The notes beneath the pieces were generated by a model. The model did not search any database. It saw only the letters and a program-made list of their open reading frames with translations, and was not told where the DNA came from. A stretch of 64,000 nt of DNA from Erwinia typographi (GTDB taxonomy: Bacteria > Pseudomonadota > Gammaproteobacteria > Enterobacterales > Enterobacteriaceae). Below, one piece after another: positions 16,920 to 27,382 of the stretch; the stretch's first letter is position 1, and each line of letters opens with the position of its first letter. Both the position numbers and the translations under genes were made by a program. The stretch spans positions 62,001-126,000 of the forward strand of contig NZ_JRUQ01000028.1 in the NCBI RefSeq assembly GCF_000773975.1. Reading direction: 5' to 3'.

Positions 16920-17086
16920 CGACCTACCATATAATTAACAGAGGGCTGCTCTGGCCTGGGTCAACATCGCCAGATTTCCCGACTCTTTAGGGATTAAGGT
17001 TCATTTGAGTCTAACAGACTCAGCGAACAATTTCGCAGTAGCCTGGGTTTCCTGATAGCATTAGCCTCTTTTTTACGGAGCCTCCC

Positions 17087-17632
17087 ATGACCAGACAGCC
17101 CGACGACTGGCTCGATGATGTACCAGATAACGAAGAAGAAGAAGATGAAGAGATTATCTGGGTCAGTAAAAGTGAAATCAAACGTGACGCCGAGGAGCTT
17201 AAGCGCCTCGGCGGCGAACTGGTGGAACTGAGCAAAAACTCGCTGGATAAAATCCCGCTGGACGAAGACCTGCGTACCGCAATTGAGCTGGCGCAAAAGA
17301 TAAAGAAAGAGGGCCGACGCCGTCAGTTGCAGCTGATCGGCAAGCTGCTGCGCTCGCGTGATGAAGAACCGATCCGGCAGGCGCTGGACAAGCTGAAGAA
17401 CCGTCACAACCAGCAGGTTGCGCTGTTCCATAAGCTGGAGGTGCTACGCGATCGCCTGGTTGCCGAAGGCGATGATGTCGTACCGGATGTGCTCGCGCTC
17501 TATCCAGACGCCGATCGCCAGCAGCTGCGCACGATGATCCGCAATGCGCAAAAAGAGAAAGCCGCCAACAAGCCGCCGAAAGCCTATCGCCAGATCTTCC
17601 AGTATCTGCGCGAGCTTGCAGAAGCCCAATAA
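17087..17632 (+). CDS. darP: Ribosome-associated 50S biogenesis protein DarP (YjgA)
   Basis: DUF615 protein that binds immature 50S subunits. The 181-residue product has the acidic N-terminus ([18 protein letters not shown]), then a highly charged all-helical body ([26 protein letters not shown]) and the C-terminal [13 protein letters not shown]. The length matches E. coli (183). It is divergent from pmbA and convergent with mpl, and a terminator hairpin follows. Confidence 0.94.
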   Translation: MTRQPDDWLDDVPDNEEEEDEEIIWVSKSEIKRDAEELKRLGGELVELSKNSLDKIPLDEDLRTAIELAQKIKKEGRRRQLQLIGKLLRSRDEEPIRQALDKLKNRHNQQVALFHKLEVLRDRLVAEGDDVVPDVLALYPDADRQQLRTMIRNAQKEKAANKPPKAYRQIFQYLRELAEAQ

Positions 17633-17635
17633 AAA

Positions 17636-17659
17636 CAGGGCGGGATGTTTTCCGCCCTG
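17636..17659 (+). terminator. darP (yjgA) terminator
   Basis: CAGGGCGG and CCGCCCTG form an 8-bp stem with an 8-nt loop, followed by CTTCTTGATTT. The pyrimidine tract is imperfect. Confidence 0.65.
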
Positions 17660-17704
17660 CTTCTTGATTTCTGAATCCTGGCGCGACATCTCCGCGCCAG
17701 GGCT

Positions 17705-19069
17705 TCAGCCGGATGACTTCGCCAGTCTCTCCAGCAGCTTCTGATGAATGCCACCAAACCCACCGTTGCTCATCACCAGGATGGTATCGCCCGGCTGCGC
17801 GGTTTTGGCAATCATCTCCACCAGCGCATCCACATCGGCGCTCCAGTGAGCGGGCTGCACGCAGGCCTCCGCCACTTCTGAAACCTGCCACGGAATATGG
17901 TGCGGCTGGAACAGGAACACTTCATCGGCACGGGCCAGCGCGGGAGCCAGATCGTTCTTACTGATCCCCATTTTCATGGTGTTGGAACGCGGCTCCAGCA
18001 CGGCAAGAATGCGGGCGGTGCCGCCAACCTTGCTGCGCAGCGCGGTCATCGTAGCCAGGATAGCGGTAGGATGATGGGCGAAATCATCGTAAACCTTAAT
18101 GCCGTTGGCTTCACCACGCAGCTCCAGGCGGCGGCGGGCGTTGATAAAGTCATTCAGCGCCAGGCCTGCGTCTTCCGGTTTAACGCCAACGTGGCGAGCG
18201 GCCGCGATCGCCATCAGGCCGTTATGCATGTTGTGCTCGCCCACCAGCGCCCAGTTCACTTCCGTCACGCGCTCGCCGTCCAGCAAGACCTCCCAGCGCG
18301 AGGCATCCGGCGTCAGCTTTTTCGCCTGCCAGCGGCCGGACTCACCGACGCTCTCCTGCTCACTCCAGCAGCCCATCGACAGCACCTGCTTGATGTTGGT
18401 GTCCTGTTCAGGCAGCAGGATCTTGCCCTGGCCCGGCACGATGCGGACCAGATGGTGGAACTGACGCTGGATCGCCTTCAGATCGTCGAAGATATCGGCG
18501 TGATCGAATTCCAGATTGTTGAGGATCAACGTGCGCGGGCAGTAGTGCACAAACTTGGAGCGTTTGTCGAAAAAGGCGCAGTCATACTCATCCGCTTCAA
18601 TGACGAAGAATGGGCTTTTTCCTAAAGTTGCCGAAACGTCGAAATTTCCGGGCACGCCACCGATAACAAACCCCGGTTCAAGGCCGCATGACTGTAAAAT
18701 CCATGCCGCCATCCCTGCCGTGGTGGTTTTTCCATGGGTTCCGGCCACCGCGATCACCCAGCGGTCGCGCAGGACAAAATCATGTAGCCACTGCGGGCCG
18801 GAGAGGTAAGGAATGTTGCGTTCAAGCACCGCTTCCACGCAGGCATTGCCGCGCGTCATCGCGTTGCCGATGATCACCAAATCGGGGGCAGGGTCAAGCT
18901 GGGAAGCGTCATAACCCTGAATTAAATCAATGCCTTGCTTTTCCAGAAGCGTGCTCATCGGCGGGTAAACGTTAGCATCTGAGCCGGTCACCTCATGGCC
19001 TAACGCGCGAGCCAGCATGGCCAGGCCACCCATGAAAGTGCCACAGATACCGAGGATGTGAATACGCAT
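17705..19069 (-). CDS. mpl: UDP-N-acetylmuramate:L-Ala-gamma-D-Glu-meso-DAP ligase Mpl
   Basis: Cytoplasmic murein-recycling ligase that reattaches the released tripeptide to UDP-MurNAc. The ATG at 19069 gives 454 residues beginning [21 protein letters not shown], matching E. coli; the open frame before it is unconserved. The Mur-ligase ATP loop is visible in [18 protein letters not shown], and later family motifs include [16 protein letters not shown] and [11 protein letters not shown]. It is divergent from fbp, with 169 bp between the starts. Confidence 0.96.
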   Translation of the reverse strand: MRIHILGICGTFMGGLAMLARALGHEVTGSDANVYPPMSTLLEKQGIDLIQGYDASQLDPAPDLVIIGNAMTRGNACVEAVLERNIPYLSGPQWLHDFVLRDRWVIAVAGTHGKTTTAGMAAWILQSCGLEPGFVIGGVPGNFDVSATLGKSPFFVIEADEYDCAFFDKRSKFVHYCPRTLILNNLEFDHADIFDDLKAIQRQFHHLVRIVPGQGKILLPEQDTNIKQVLSMGCWSEQESVGESGRWQAKKLTPDASRWEVLLDGERVTEVNWALVGEHNMHNGLMAIAAARHVGVKPEDAGLALNDFINARRRLELRGEANGIKVYDDFAHHPTAILATMTALRSKVGGTARILAVLEPRSNTMKMGISKNDLAPALARADEVFLFQPHHIPWQVSEVAEACVQPAHWSADVDALVEMIAKTAQPGDTILVMSNGGFGGIHQKLLERLAKSSG

Positions 19070-19238
19070 AATTGATCCGTTAACAGGAAAGTCCGGCGCA
19101 CAGTGTAGCGCCCTCATCGCGAGGAAGAAACGGATTTGCCCTATGTTCTTTCGTATTCAATCGGCTAAACTGCGTACGCATACGTTGGCAGTTTGTAAAA
19201 TCAGGCTGCTGTTCAACCGCAGATTCAGGGATAGTGTT

Positions 19239-20237
19239 ATGAAAACGTTAGGCGAATTCATCGTCGAAAAGCAACATGACTTTCCTCACGCCACAGGTGA
19301 ACTGACGGCGCTGATTTCAGCCATCAAACTGGGCGCGAAAATCATTCACCGTGATATCAATAAAGCCGGTCTGGTGGATATTCTCGGCGCCAGCGGCGTT
19401 GAGAACATTCAGGGCGAACAGCAGATGAAACTCGATCTGTTTGCCAATGAAAAGCTCAAAGCCGCCCTGAAAGCGCGCGGGATTGTGGCCGGAATCGCGT
19501 CTGAAGAAGAAGATGAAATCGTGATCTTCGAAGGCGTAGAAAACGGTAAATACGTGGTGCTGATGGACCCGCTGGACGGCTCATCAAATATCGATGTTAA
19601 CGTCTCTGTCGGCACCATCTTCTCCATTTACCGCCGCATCACTCCGCCAGGTACGCCAGTGACTGAGGAAGATTTCCTCCAACCGGGTAATCAGCAGGTG
19701 GCTGCCGGTTACGTGGTCTATGGCTCCTCCACCATGCTGGTTTACACCACCGGCTGCGGCGTTCACGCCTTTACCTACGATCCGTCACTGGGCGTGTTCT
19801 GCCTCAGCGCGGAGAAAATGACCTTCCCTGAGCAGGGCTATACCTACTCCATCAACGAAGGAAACTACATCCGTTTCCCTCAGGGCGTGAAAAAGTACCT
19901 GAAGTTCTGTCAGGAAGAGGATCAGCCAACCCATCGCCCATATACCTCGCGCTATATCGGCTCGCTGGTGGCGGACTTCCACCGCAACCTGCTGAAGGGC
20001 GGCATCTACCTGTACCCCAGCACCGCCAGCCACCCGCAGGGCAAGCTGCGCCTGCTGTACGAGTGCAACCCGATGGCCTTCCTTGCCGAGCAGGCGGGGG
20101 GTAAAGCCAGCGACGGTCAGAATCGTATCCTGGATCTGACGCCGGAAACGCTGCACCAGCGCTCGCCGTTCTTCGTCGGCAACACCGAGATGGTGAACGA
20201 TCAGGAACGCTTCCTGCGCGAGTTCCCGGACGCTTAA
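19239..20237 (+). CDS. fbp: Fructose-1,6-bisphosphatase class I
   Basis: Gluconeogenic phosphatase converting fructose 1,6-bisphosphate to fructose 6-phosphate. The ATG at 19239 ([15 protein letters not shown]) gives 332 residues, as in E. coli. The metal and phosphate-binding core is visible in [23 protein letters not shown], and the substrate region in [21 protein letters not shown]. Upstream in-frame codons lack conservation. An intrinsic terminator follows, so it is monocistronic here; in E. coli the ytfQRT-yjfF transport genes lie nearby and are absent. Confidence 0.97.
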   Translation: MKTLGEFIVEKQHDFPHATGELTALISAIKLGAKIIHRDINKAGLVDILGASGVENIQGEQQMKLDLFANEKLKAALKARGIVAGIASEEEDEIVIFEGVENGKYVVLMDPLDGSSNIDVNVSVGTIFSIYRRITPPGTPVTEEDFLQPGNQQVAAGYVVYGSSTMLVYTTGCGVHAFTYDPSLGVFCLSAEKMTFPEQGYTYSINEGNYIRFPQGVKKYLKFCQEEDQPTHRPYTSRYIGSLVADFHRNLLKGGIYLYPSTASHPQGKLRLLYECNPMAFLAEQAGGKASDGQNRILDLTPETLHQRSPFFVGNTEMVNDQERFLREFPDA

Positions 20238-20260
20238 GGCGCTCTGTCTGTCAGAAAAAA

Positions 20261-20287
20261 GGGCGATCTCAGGATCGCCCTTTTTAT
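20261..20287 (+). terminator. fbp intrinsic terminator
   Basis: GGGCGATC and GATCGCCC form an 8-bp stem with a TCAG loop (20261-20280), followed by TTTTTATT. Confidence 0.9.
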
Positions 20288-20368
20288 TGCCCTGAGGGAT
20301 AACCGTCAGTCCAGTACTGGAGCATTCCGAAAGGGCAAAAAGGGGGGATACTTTCATATTCAGTTGGC

Positions 20369-20374
20369 TATAAT
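20369..20374 (+). promoter_or_regulatory. ppa promoter -10 element
   Basis: A consensus TATAAT lies 38 bp before the ppa start codon. The matching -35 is weak (around GGATAC), so only the -10 is claimed. Confidence 0.5.
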
Positions 20375-20412
20375 GAGCGTCACTTGATTAAGACTGAAGA
20401 AAGGAATTGACC

Positions 20413-20943
20413 ATGAGTTTGAACCAGGTTCCAGCGGGCAAAGATCTGCCAGAAGATATCTACGTTGTTATCGAGATCCCGGCCAATGCCGATCCGATCA
20501 AATATGAAGTGGATAAAGATTCTGGCACCCTGTTTGTCGATCGCTTTATGTCTACCGCGATGTTCTATCCGTGCAACTACGGCTACATCAACCACACCCT
20601 GTCTCTGGACGGCGACCCGGTAGACGTGCTGGTCCCAACCCCGTATCCATTACAGCCAGGCTCGGTGATTCGTTGCCGTCCGGTTGGCGTGCTGAAAATG
20701 ACCGATGAGTCTGGCGAAGATGCCAAACTGGTTGCCGTCCCGCACACCAAGCTGAGCAAAGAGTACGATCACATTAAAGATGTGAACGACCTGCCGGAAC
20801 TGCTGCGCGCGCAGATCACTCACTTCTTCGAGCAGTATAAAGCGCTGGAAAAAGGCAAATGGGTGAAAGTGGAAGGCTGGGACAACGCAGAAGCGGCTAA
20901 AGCTGAAATCGTGACCTCTTTCGAACGCGCCGCGAAGAAGTAA
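20413..20943 (+). CDS. ppa: Inorganic pyrophosphatase, family I
   Basis: Essential cytoplasmic enzyme hydrolysing pyrophosphate to phosphate. The ATG at 20413 ([18 protein letters not shown]) gives 176 residues, identical in length to E. coli. The family I active site is present in [15 protein letters not shown], with further metal and substrate residues in [14 protein letters not shown] and [20 protein letters not shown] provides the ribosome site. A strong bidirectional terminator separates it from convergent ytfP. Confidence 0.98.
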   Translation: MSLNQVPAGKDLPEDIYVVIEIPANADPIKYEVDKDSGTLFVDRFMSTAMFYPCNYGYINHTLSLDGDPVDVLVPTPYPLQPGSVIRCRPVGVLKMTDESGEDAKLVAVPHTKLSKEYDHIKDVNDLPELLRAQITHFFEQYKALEKGKWVKVEGWDNAEAAKAEIVTSFERAAKK

Positions 20944-20960
20944 TTTTCCCCCGTGGATAA

Positions 20961-20989
20961 AAAAACACCGCTCAATGAGCGGTGTTTTT
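20961..20989. terminator. Bidirectional terminator between ppa and ytfP
   Basis: A long stem (up to 13 bp, core CACCGCTC/GAGCGGTG, 3-nt loop) is flanked by A- and T-runs on both sides, so it should work for both convergent genes. Confidence 0.9.
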
Positions 20990-21002
20990 ATTTGTCGTCG
21001 CC

Positions 21003-21356
21003 TCAGCCGGGCTCAGGCGCATCGCGCAGCAGCCAGTCGCCGCTGACGATGTGCTTTCTCCCAACGACGGAGCGCTGGTAGACGTAGAGCCAGGCACTGC
21101 CGTAAGGGGTTTGCACCAGCTCACGCCGGTACTCCCCGCCTTTGGTTCTCAGCGCATCCAGTTCACCGAGGGTGGAAGCATCGATGCGGTAAACCTCACA
21201 ATACACCCGCCCGTTCCCCGACACGACGCCGGGGTAAAGACCCAAACTGTAAAGCTCATAGCCGACGATCTGGTGATCGCCCAGCCACTGCCCGTTGGTC
21301 ATCCAGTGACTGTTGCCTTGCTTGCGCCGTAAGCTGCCGTAAACAATTATTCGCAT
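21003..21356 (-). CDS. ytfP: Gamma-glutamylcyclotransferase-fold protein YtfP
   Basis: GGCT-family protein of 117 residues. The N-terminal IIVYGSLRRKQGNSHWM holds the family YGSLR loop, and GELDALRTKGGEYRREL includes the usual acidic region. The E. coli protein is 113 residues; its substrate is unknown. It starts 2 bp after the tamB stop codon, so it is the last gene of the tamA-tamB-ytfP unit, as in E. coli. Confidence 0.93.
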   Translation of the reverse strand: MRIIVYGSLRRKQGNSHWMTNGQWLGDHQIVGYELYSLGLYPGVVSGNGRVYCEVYRIDASTLGELDALRTKGGEYRRELVQTPYGSAWLYVYQRSVVGRKHIVSGDWLLRDAPEPG

Positions 21357-21358
21357 TG

Positions 21359-24300
21359 CTAGAACTCAAACTGATAAAGCAAATCCAGTGCCTGATCGAG
21401 ACCAGACACCGCTTCTAAATAGAGTTTGGGCATCAGGCGATAACGCAAGGTTAAGGTCGCCAGTGAATCAAATATGCCAACACCGTATTTTACCTGTAGA
21501 CCGGGCAGTACGTAGCCGCTGACCTGCACCTGCTGGCTGTCACCGACGCCTGCCGTGTCCAGGGCCAGGTTACTTACGCCGAAGGTCTCCCCGATTTTAC
21601 CCACAACCTGACCACTTTGTGCAAGCCCCAATCCTACTAACGCTGAGGTTACTGCACTGCTGTCGCTGCCGCTCGCGTCCAGCCCCTGTCCGCGAAGGAG
21701 GTAGGACAAGGCTTCCTGCTGCGACATTGTCGGGTCGGCGAACACCTCTACTTTCGGCTCATCGGCGAGGCCGGTCACCCTGACCCCGGCCGTGACGTCA
21801 TCTTCCGTGGCTTCCGGGTTACGAATGGCCTCAATATTGAGATAAGGCTGGTCAGCCGGACCGGAGAACTGTAGCTCCCCTTTACGGACGATCAGGTCCT
21901 GACCATAGGCGTGGAAGCGGCCGGACGGAATGTTAATCTGTCCGTTCAGGCCCAGCCCGCGCCGGTCCTGTACCATCTTCAGGTCGCCGTTCAGCTTCGC
22001 TTTCAGGCCGAAGGCATTAAGCCGTACGTCATCACCGACGTGGATCACCAGGTTGCTGTTGATCGGGATAGCGGTGCTTTTCGGCGCAATCGGCTTCAGG
22101 TCTTTATCCAGCAGGACTTCATCAGACGAGACGCCCACCGCGCTTTCCGGCACTTCCTGCACGTTAATGCGCGCCCACGGAATATCAACGCGCCCGTCAA
22201 GATTAAACATCTCAGGCGTGGCTTCAAACACCAGGTCTGGCGAGACGTCCATCCGCACCATTGGCGGCACCGTCACGCGAATTTTATCGCCCTTCGCCGC
22301 AATCCGCGCGCGCCAGGCATCCAGCACGCTCCAGTCCGCGCCGCCGTTCAGCGTGAGCTGGCCTTTAGAGGTTTTCACCAACCCTTCCAGCGTTGAGCTC
22401 ATGCCGTTAAACGCCATGCTGAGGTTGGCGGACGTGAGGTCAACCGGCATAAAGCTGCCCTCAACGTCCACATCCTTCAGGCCCAACTGACCAAATACCT
22501 GCGGTTTTTGCAAACTGCCGCCCAGGCGCAGGTTAGTATTCAGCATCCCCGCAATCTTCTCACCCTTCATCAACGCAGGATTGAGCATCGTCAGCGACAG
22601 ATTGGTGATATTCACGTTGCCCGACAGCGTGCGCCTGCCCTGCGGATCGGCAATCTGCACGTTGCCATCAAGCTGTCCGTTATGGGTGATGCGGATCAGC
22701 CAGTCCAGTTGGGCACGGCCGTTACGCATTGCCGCGTTAAGGTTCAGCGTATCAAAGGCGATGGGCAGCGTGTTGCCCTGAACGTCCTGCGCAACCTTCA
22801 CGCCGTTACCCTTCAGCGCTACGCGGCCCTGAGGCAGTCCACCGTCTGCGGTCCAGCTGACGTCGGCATCGCCGCTAAATACGCCGCTGAGCGCGGTGGC
22901 ATCGCCGAGGAACGGTTTAACCATCGCCAGATCGAAACGTTTGAGCGCCACCTTCGCATGACCCGCCGGGCCAGCCTCAATGGTTTGCGGCACGCACAGC
23001 TCGGCGTTCGGGTTCTGCCAGCAGTGCGGCCCAATACTCACCGTCTGTTTGCTGTTGAGATAGTCCAGCGCGATGGCCTGAGTAAGACGCCATTCGCCGA
23101 CCGGGGTATCAAAACGGGTATTGTTCAGCGAACCTTTCCAGCGCTGTTCCGCGCGGTCGAAGCTGCCGCTCAGCGCCAGCTGACCGGCAACCGGCTCGCC
23201 GGAAAGCTTTAGCTTCAGCTGATGCTGTTTTTCGCTGCCGCTGGCATCCAGCGTCAGCTGCGAAATGTTCAGCGCATCCTGCTTAACCCGATCAACCTGC
23301 AAAGCCACCTTGCCCTGGATCTGCTCGCCGGAGCTGACGTCACCTTTCAACGCCACGCGGCCAATGGTCAGCGCCTGCCAGCGCAGACCGGTTGCGGTCA
23401 GGTCGGCCAGCAGCTGAGGGGTTTTCAGATCGCCACGCGCCTTGATCTCGCCTTTCGCCACGCCACCAAGCCCCGGCAGGGCATTATCCAGATGCTGTGC
23501 GTCAATATTGGCGTCCAGGTTCAGCTTGTCGCCCAGCGAGCCTTTCAGATCGATCACGTTGCGCCCCAGCACCAGCTTCAGCCCCGGAATATCCCACTGG
23601 TTATAGCTGTTGCCGTAGAGCGAGCCGTCGGCGGTTACCGCATTCTGCTTCACGTTGCCGCGCAGCTTCAGCTCCGGTACGCGCATCTGCCAGCTGCCGC
23701 CGTACAGGCTTCCACGCGTGGTGATTTTGCCCTCCAGCTTTGCAGGCCAGTCGGGATACTGCTTCGCGGTGTTGATGCCTGAAAGCGTCAGCTCGCTGCG
23801 CCAGCTGATCGCGTTGCTCCAGTCCACCAGCGCGGTCAGGTCAGTATTGCCCTCCAGCGCGGCGAGGCGAAGTCTGTCGAGCGAGAACTGTTCGACGTTG
23901 CCTTTCCCTTCCAGCGTCAGCGTGGCGGGTGGAATGCCCTGCCCCTTCAGCGCGGTCTTCAGCGACATCACGTAATCCGTCGCCTTACCGTTAAAGCTGA
24001 AGTTGAAGTTATCCGCCTGATACTGCACCTCTCCGGTAAGCGGCCAGCGCAGCTGAGCGCTCTGCACGTTCATCGACAGCGGCAGACCTGCTTCCGCCAG
24101 CCTGGCGCTGGCATCCATCTGCACCCGAACCGGGCCGGAGAGATTCAGCGCCAGCTTCAACTGCTCGCGCAGTCCGCCTGCCACCGTCATTTTGATCTTC
24201 TCACCTTTGATCGGATCGACGTTGAGCGCGCTGTTCAGCGTGAAGTTGACCGGCCAGTTGTCCGACAGCGTGGCCTGGCCCTGGGCATTAAGCTGCCCCT

Positions 24301-25132
24301 GCGGCGAGTCCACTTCCAGCGTTTCGAGATGCAGCAGCTTGTCCTGGGTTTTGGCTTTCACCAGCAGACGGTCAACGACAATCTCGGTGTCACCGGTAAT
24401 GCGCAGCTGCTCTCCGAGGATCTGCTGAACATCCACATCCAGCGGCATTTTAACCTCAGGCATTTCTGGCAGCAGCGGTTTGGCAAACATCGCCTGTAGC
24501 TGCTCGCCGAGTGGCTGTTCATCCACTTTCGGCTGCGGCTCTTTTGGCTGGGCCGCCTGCTCGCTGGCCACTTTTGCCGCTTTTGGCAGCGCGACCAGTA
24601 GCCCCTGAATATGCGTCGGGCTGAGGGTCATCGCGCGCCCCTGCCAGCTGATCCCCGTGGTAAAGTCAGCCAGCGAGATCGCCGTGTCGTCAACCTTCAC
24701 ATTGATGTTGTGCAACGCCAGCTGGCGAAGCGAGATCGGATAAGGCGTGCTGAGGTCGCCGGAGGAGGGTTCTTCCTCTACCGGCGCTGGCGCGGCGGGG
24801 GTCATTTTCTTACTGTCCACCACCACGTTAACGTCCTTCAGCGACAGGTCATTGACGCAAAAGGCGCTGTCTTTCAGGCAGCTAAGCTGCACGGCAAGAT
24901 GGAGTTCACCGGCGTTAACCGCGACGCCGGGCATTTCATACTGCACGCCTTTCAGCGTCAGATTGCGCCAGCCGCCGTCCACCTGCTTAATCTCCAGCCC
25001 GGGAACCCAGCGCGAAGCGCCGTTAAGCAGCAGATGCAGGCCCGTTGTGGTGCCGATCAAAAATGCGATGCCGCCAAGCAGCAGCAGCAGGAAAATCAGG
25101 ATGCCAAGAAGGACCTTTTTCCAGCGACTCAT
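21359..25132 (-). CDS. tamB: TamB, inner-membrane-anchored translocation and lipid-transfer protein
   Basis: Large envelope-spanning AsmA/VPS13-like protein that works with TamA in outer-membrane assembly and phospholipid transport. The 1257-residue product (E. coli 1259) has an N-terminal signal anchor (residues 7-30, [21 protein letters not shown]), a very long beta-rich repeated body and the C-terminal DUF490 domain ending in the amphipathic strand [20 protein letters not shown]. It overlaps tamA by 4 bp (ATGA), fitting a coupled operon. Long open frames on the opposite strand here are GC-driven shadows. Confidence 0.97.
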   Translation of the reverse strand: MSRWKKVLLGILIFLLLLLGGIAFLIGTTTGLHLLLNGASRWVPGLEIKQVDGGWRNLTLKGVQYEMPGVAVNAGELHLAVQLSCLKDSAFCVNDLSLKDVNVVVDSKKMTPAAPAPVEEEPSSGDLSTPYPISLRQLALHNINVKVDDTAISLADFTTGISWQGRAMTLSPTHIQGLLVALPKAAKVASEQAAQPKEPQPKVDEQPLGEQLQAMFAKPLLPEMPEVKMPLDVDVQQILGEQLRITGDTEIVVDRLLVKAKTQDKLLHLETLEVDSPQGQLNAQGQATLSDNWPVNFTLNSALNVDPIKGEKIKMTVAGGLREQLKLALNLSGPVRVQMDASARLAEAGLPLSMNVQSAQLRWPLTGEVQYQADNFNFSFNGKATDYVMSLKTALKGQGIPPATLTLEGKGNVEQFSLDRLRLAALEGNTDLTALVDWSNAISWRSELTLSGINTAKQYPDWPAKLEGKITTRGSLYGGSWQMRVPELKLRGNVKQNAVTADGSLYGNSYNQWDIPGLKLVLGRNVIDLKGSLGDKLNLDANIDAQHLDNALPGLGGVAKGEIKARGDLKTPQLLADLTATGLRWQALTIGRVALKGDVSSGEQIQGKVALQVDRVKQDALNISQLTLDASGSEKQHQLKLKLSGEPVAGQLALSGSFDRAEQRWKGSLNNTRFDTPVGEWRLTQAIALDYLNSKQTVSIGPHCWQNPNAELCVPQTIEAGPAGHAKVALKRFDLAMVKPFLGDATALSGVFSGDADVSWTADGGLPQGRVALKGNGVKVAQDVQGNTLPIAFDTLNLNAAMRNGRAQLDWLIRITHNGQLDGNVQIADPQGRRTLSGNVNITNLSLTMLNPALMKGEKIAGMLNTNLRLGGSLQKPQVFGQLGLKDVDVEGSFMPVDLTSANLSMAFNGMSSTLEGLVKTSKGQLTLNGGADWSVLDAWRARIAAKGDKIRVTVPPMVRMDVSPDLVFEATPEMFNLDGRVDIPWARINVQEVPESAVGVSSDEVLLDKDLKPIAPKSTAIPINSNLVIHVGDDVRLNAFGLKAKLNGDLKMVQDRRGLGLNGQINIPSGRFHAYGQDLIVRKGELQFSGPADQPYLNIEAIRNPEATEDDVTAGVRVTGLADEPKVEVFADPTMSQQEALSYLLRGQGLDASGSDSSAVTSALVGLGLAQSGQVVGKIGETFGVSNLALDTAGVGDSQQVQVSGYVLPGLQVKYGVGIFDSLATLTLRYRLMPKLYLEAVSGLDQALDLLYQFEF

Positions 25133-26868
25133 AGTTCAGGCCCCAATCCGATATAAAACTGTACGTCACGTTTTTCGTCATCACCCACCGGCCGGGCGAT
25201 ATCCAGCTTGATCGGCCCAACCGGCGACTGCCAGCGCACGCCAAAACCGGCGCCCGTTTTAAAATCACTTTGCGAAATGTCGTTCACTGCCTCGCCGGAA
25301 TCGATAAAGACCGCTCCCCACCATTTCCCTGTAACGTTGTACTGATACTCCAGCGAGCCGGTTGCCAGCTTGGAAGCCCCGGTTAACTTGCCGTCATCAT
25401 CGCGCGGCGAGATGCCCTTGTATTTGTAGCCACGAATACTGCGATCGCCCCCGGCGAAGAAGCGCAGATCCGGCGGCACTTTGTCAAAGTCGTTGGTTTC
25501 AATCCAGCCAAGGTTGCCGCGCACCACAAAGCGGTGCTTATCGGCCAGCGTGCGAATCCAGACGTTCTGCGCTTGCAGCACGGTAAAGTCGATATCCGAA
25601 CCCCAGATAGTATCCGAGACGTCCACCGAATAGCGCTGCGAGTCCCCCCAGGTTGGCATCAGCCCGCCGCGCGAGCGGGTGCGGTTAACGCTGACGCCCG
25701 GGTAGATAAGCATCGTCGTGTTGGTGACGTTACCCTGAGTAAAGTGGTCAAGGCTCCAGCGGAGGTTAAGCGCCCGCTGCCAGCCGGAAGACGATTCCCA
25801 GTAACGGGAAGCAGCCAGCGTGGTGGAGTCGGCCTTGGTGTCATTCAGGTCGGTTCGTTTCAGGCCGCCCTGCAACAGATAGTACTGTTCGATAGGGTTC
25901 TTCAGCAGGGGGATTTTGTAGCTGAAATCCAGCTGCTGTTCGGGTGCGGAAACGTTGGCGCTGGTCGTCAGGCTATGACCATAGCTGTTGACCCAGGGTT
26001 TCTTCCAGGTCGCTTTAACGCGCGGCCCCACGTCGGTAGAGTAGCCAACCCCGGTTTCGATGGTGTTTTCAGTTCGTGGGCTAACCACGCCGTGCAACGG
26101 CAGGATTTTATTTTTTCGGGATTTATCAAACTCTGGCGCCACCACCACCGAATTATACCAGCCGGTGGCGGACAAACGACGGTTCAGCTCGGCCAGATCG
26201 CGCGAACTGTAATAATCGCCTTTTTTAAACGGAACCATGTTTTGCAGATACTCTTCGCGGATCTGTGAGCCTTCAAAGGTGACGTCGCCAAAGCGGTAGC
26301 GCTGGCCGCTGTCGTAATCGATATCCCAGAAGGCCTCGTGCCGCTCTACCGACACGCCCAGCTGGCTTTTAGCGTAATCACCGTCAAAATAGCCTTTACG
26401 CAGCGCCAGATTGCTGAGAGAGCTTTTAAAGCCGTCATAGTCGCTGTGGTTCAGCACGCCGCCGACCTTCGCTTTGCCGCTTTTGACCAGCGCCTGGTAA
26501 TCTTCATCCTTGCGGGCTTCGCCGCGAATAATCACCGTTTCCCCCGCCAGCTTTACCGGTTCTCCGGCGGTCACCTTCGCCACCAGCACCGGCCTTTTTC
26601 CGCCGGCTGGCGGCGGCTGGAGATCAAACTCAATCGTGGGTTCGTAATAACCCAGCGCCTTCAGTCCCTCTTTAACCGCTTCGCTAACGCGGGCGCGGAA
26701 ACGCCCATCGGCCGAAACTTCATCGCTGCCGATGGTTGAAAGACGCGCGCGGACATTTTTTTGTAATTCCCCAGATAACCCCGTCACCTGTAAACGCACC
26801 GTTGCCGCTTCAGCGATCGGTGCAGCAGCTAAAAGACCTAACATGCAGTAAACATGAATTCGTGGCAC
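25129..26868 (-). CDS. tamA: TamA, Omp85-family outer-membrane protein
   Basis: Outer-membrane beta-barrel with periplasmic POTRA domains, partner of TamB in assembly of autotransporters and other outer-membrane proteins. The 579-residue product (E. coli 577) has a signal peptide ending AEA (residue 21), three POTRA domains to about residue 265, and the barrel, with the Omp85 motif [20 protein letters not shown] near residue 475. It ends [10 protein letters not shown]. It is first in the minus-strand tamA-tamB-ytfP operon. Confidence 0.96.
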   Translation of the reverse strand: MPRIHVYCMLGLLAAAPIAEAATVRLQVTGLSGELQKNVRARLSTIGSDEVSADGRFRARVSEAVKEGLKALGYYEPTIEFDLQPPPAGGKRPVLVAKVTAGEPVKLAGETVIIRGEARKDEDYQALVKSGKAKVGGVLNHSDYDGFKSSLSNLALRKGYFDGDYAKSQLGVSVERHEAFWDIDYDSGQRYRFGDVTFEGSQIREEYLQNMVPFKKGDYYSSRDLAELNRRLSATGWYNSVVVAPEFDKSRKNKILPLHGVVSPRTENTIETGVGYSTDVGPRVKATWKKPWVNSYGHSLTTSANVSAPEQQLDFSYKIPLLKNPIEQYYLLQGGLKRTDLNDTKADSTTLAASRYWESSSGWQRALNLRWSLDHFTQGNVTNTTMLIYPGVSVNRTRSRGGLMPTWGDSQRYSVDVSDTIWGSDIDFTVLQAQNVWIRTLADKHRFVVRGNLGWIETNDFDKVPPDLRFFAGGDRSIRGYKYKGISPRDDDGKLTGASKLATGSLEYQYNVTGKWWGAVFIDSGEAVNDISQSDFKTGAGFGVRWQSPVGPIKLDIARPVGDDEKRDVQFYIGLGPEL

Positions 26869-27126
26869 GCTGACTCCTGATTATGTTGCCGGCCCTGATT
26901 CCAGCTGGGCACAACGACTTCTGAATTTCATCCACTGGCTCGGGATTTTATAAGCATGGCAAGGTTTTTGCCGCTTCTGAACCTCTTTTCCCACGTAGAA
27001 CCGAATTTTTTGACATATTGTGTGCAAAGTATCGACACGATACAACACAGGATCATGACCGAATGTTACTTCTGGGTACAATGAGCGGGCAGACTCGGAT
27101 TAATCTCATCGGGATTATCGCCGCAA
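26869..27126. other. Gene-free stretch between tamA and ytfL; msrA not present
   Basis: This is the tamA side of a 514-bp gap. In E. coli the gap holds msrA, about 636 bp long. No MsrA signature (GCFWG) occurs in any frame here, and the short frames that are open look unlike coding sequence. The tamA promoter must lie within this interval. Confidence 0.6.
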
Positions 27127-27155
27127 TTGTAAGCATTGGTCACCACGGCTATAAT
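27127..27155 (+). promoter_or_regulatory. Promoter of the ytfL leader
   Basis: TTGTAA (27127-27132) and a consensus TATAAT (27150-27155) are separated by exactly 17 bp. The predicted start near 27162 leaves a 5' leader of about 220 nt before the ytfL ATG. Confidence 0.7.
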
Positions 27156-27161
27156 CCTCAG

Positions 27162-27382
27162 CGCAGGTGCCGTTGCGACCTGCTGACTGACTTCTGCCCC
27201 GGCGACCCTGCCGACCAGGTGCAGACATTTTTGGCACGGATAGCCGAGCTTCCATACCGGGACGGGACGTCCGCAGATCCTCATGCGCTGCCCAGGCCAA
27301 AAATGACAGGTTATTAACTTAAGGCCGGTTTCGGGCGCTTTCACCTGACAGCCACTGAATCGAGTCATTTTATGGATGTTTT
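27162..27382 (+). ncRNA. Structured 5' leader of ytfL (candidate regulatory RNA)
   Basis: The predicted leader begins with a hairpin GCAGGT/ACCTGC (27163-27168 with 27178-27183). A long-range perfect 10-bp stem CATTTTTGGC/GCCAAAAATG (27226-27235 with 27296-27305) then encloses a GC-rich 60-nt domain. A short TGAC/GTCA pairing sits near 27340-27366, close to the start codon. No known riboswitch signature was recognised. Regulation of ytfL through this leader is inferred from its length, its promoter and its foldability. Confidence 0.5.

Noticed and set aside
21911..25211. Several 150-230-codon frames antisense to tamB
   Set aside because: Shadows of the long, GC-rich, repetitive tamB reading frame.
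27018..27317. A 99-codon plus-strand frame and a 100-codon minus-strand frame in the tamA-ytfL gap
   Set aside because: Neither has a ribosome site or a recognisable motif, and both cross the predicted promoter and leader stems. An RNA leader explains the region better.
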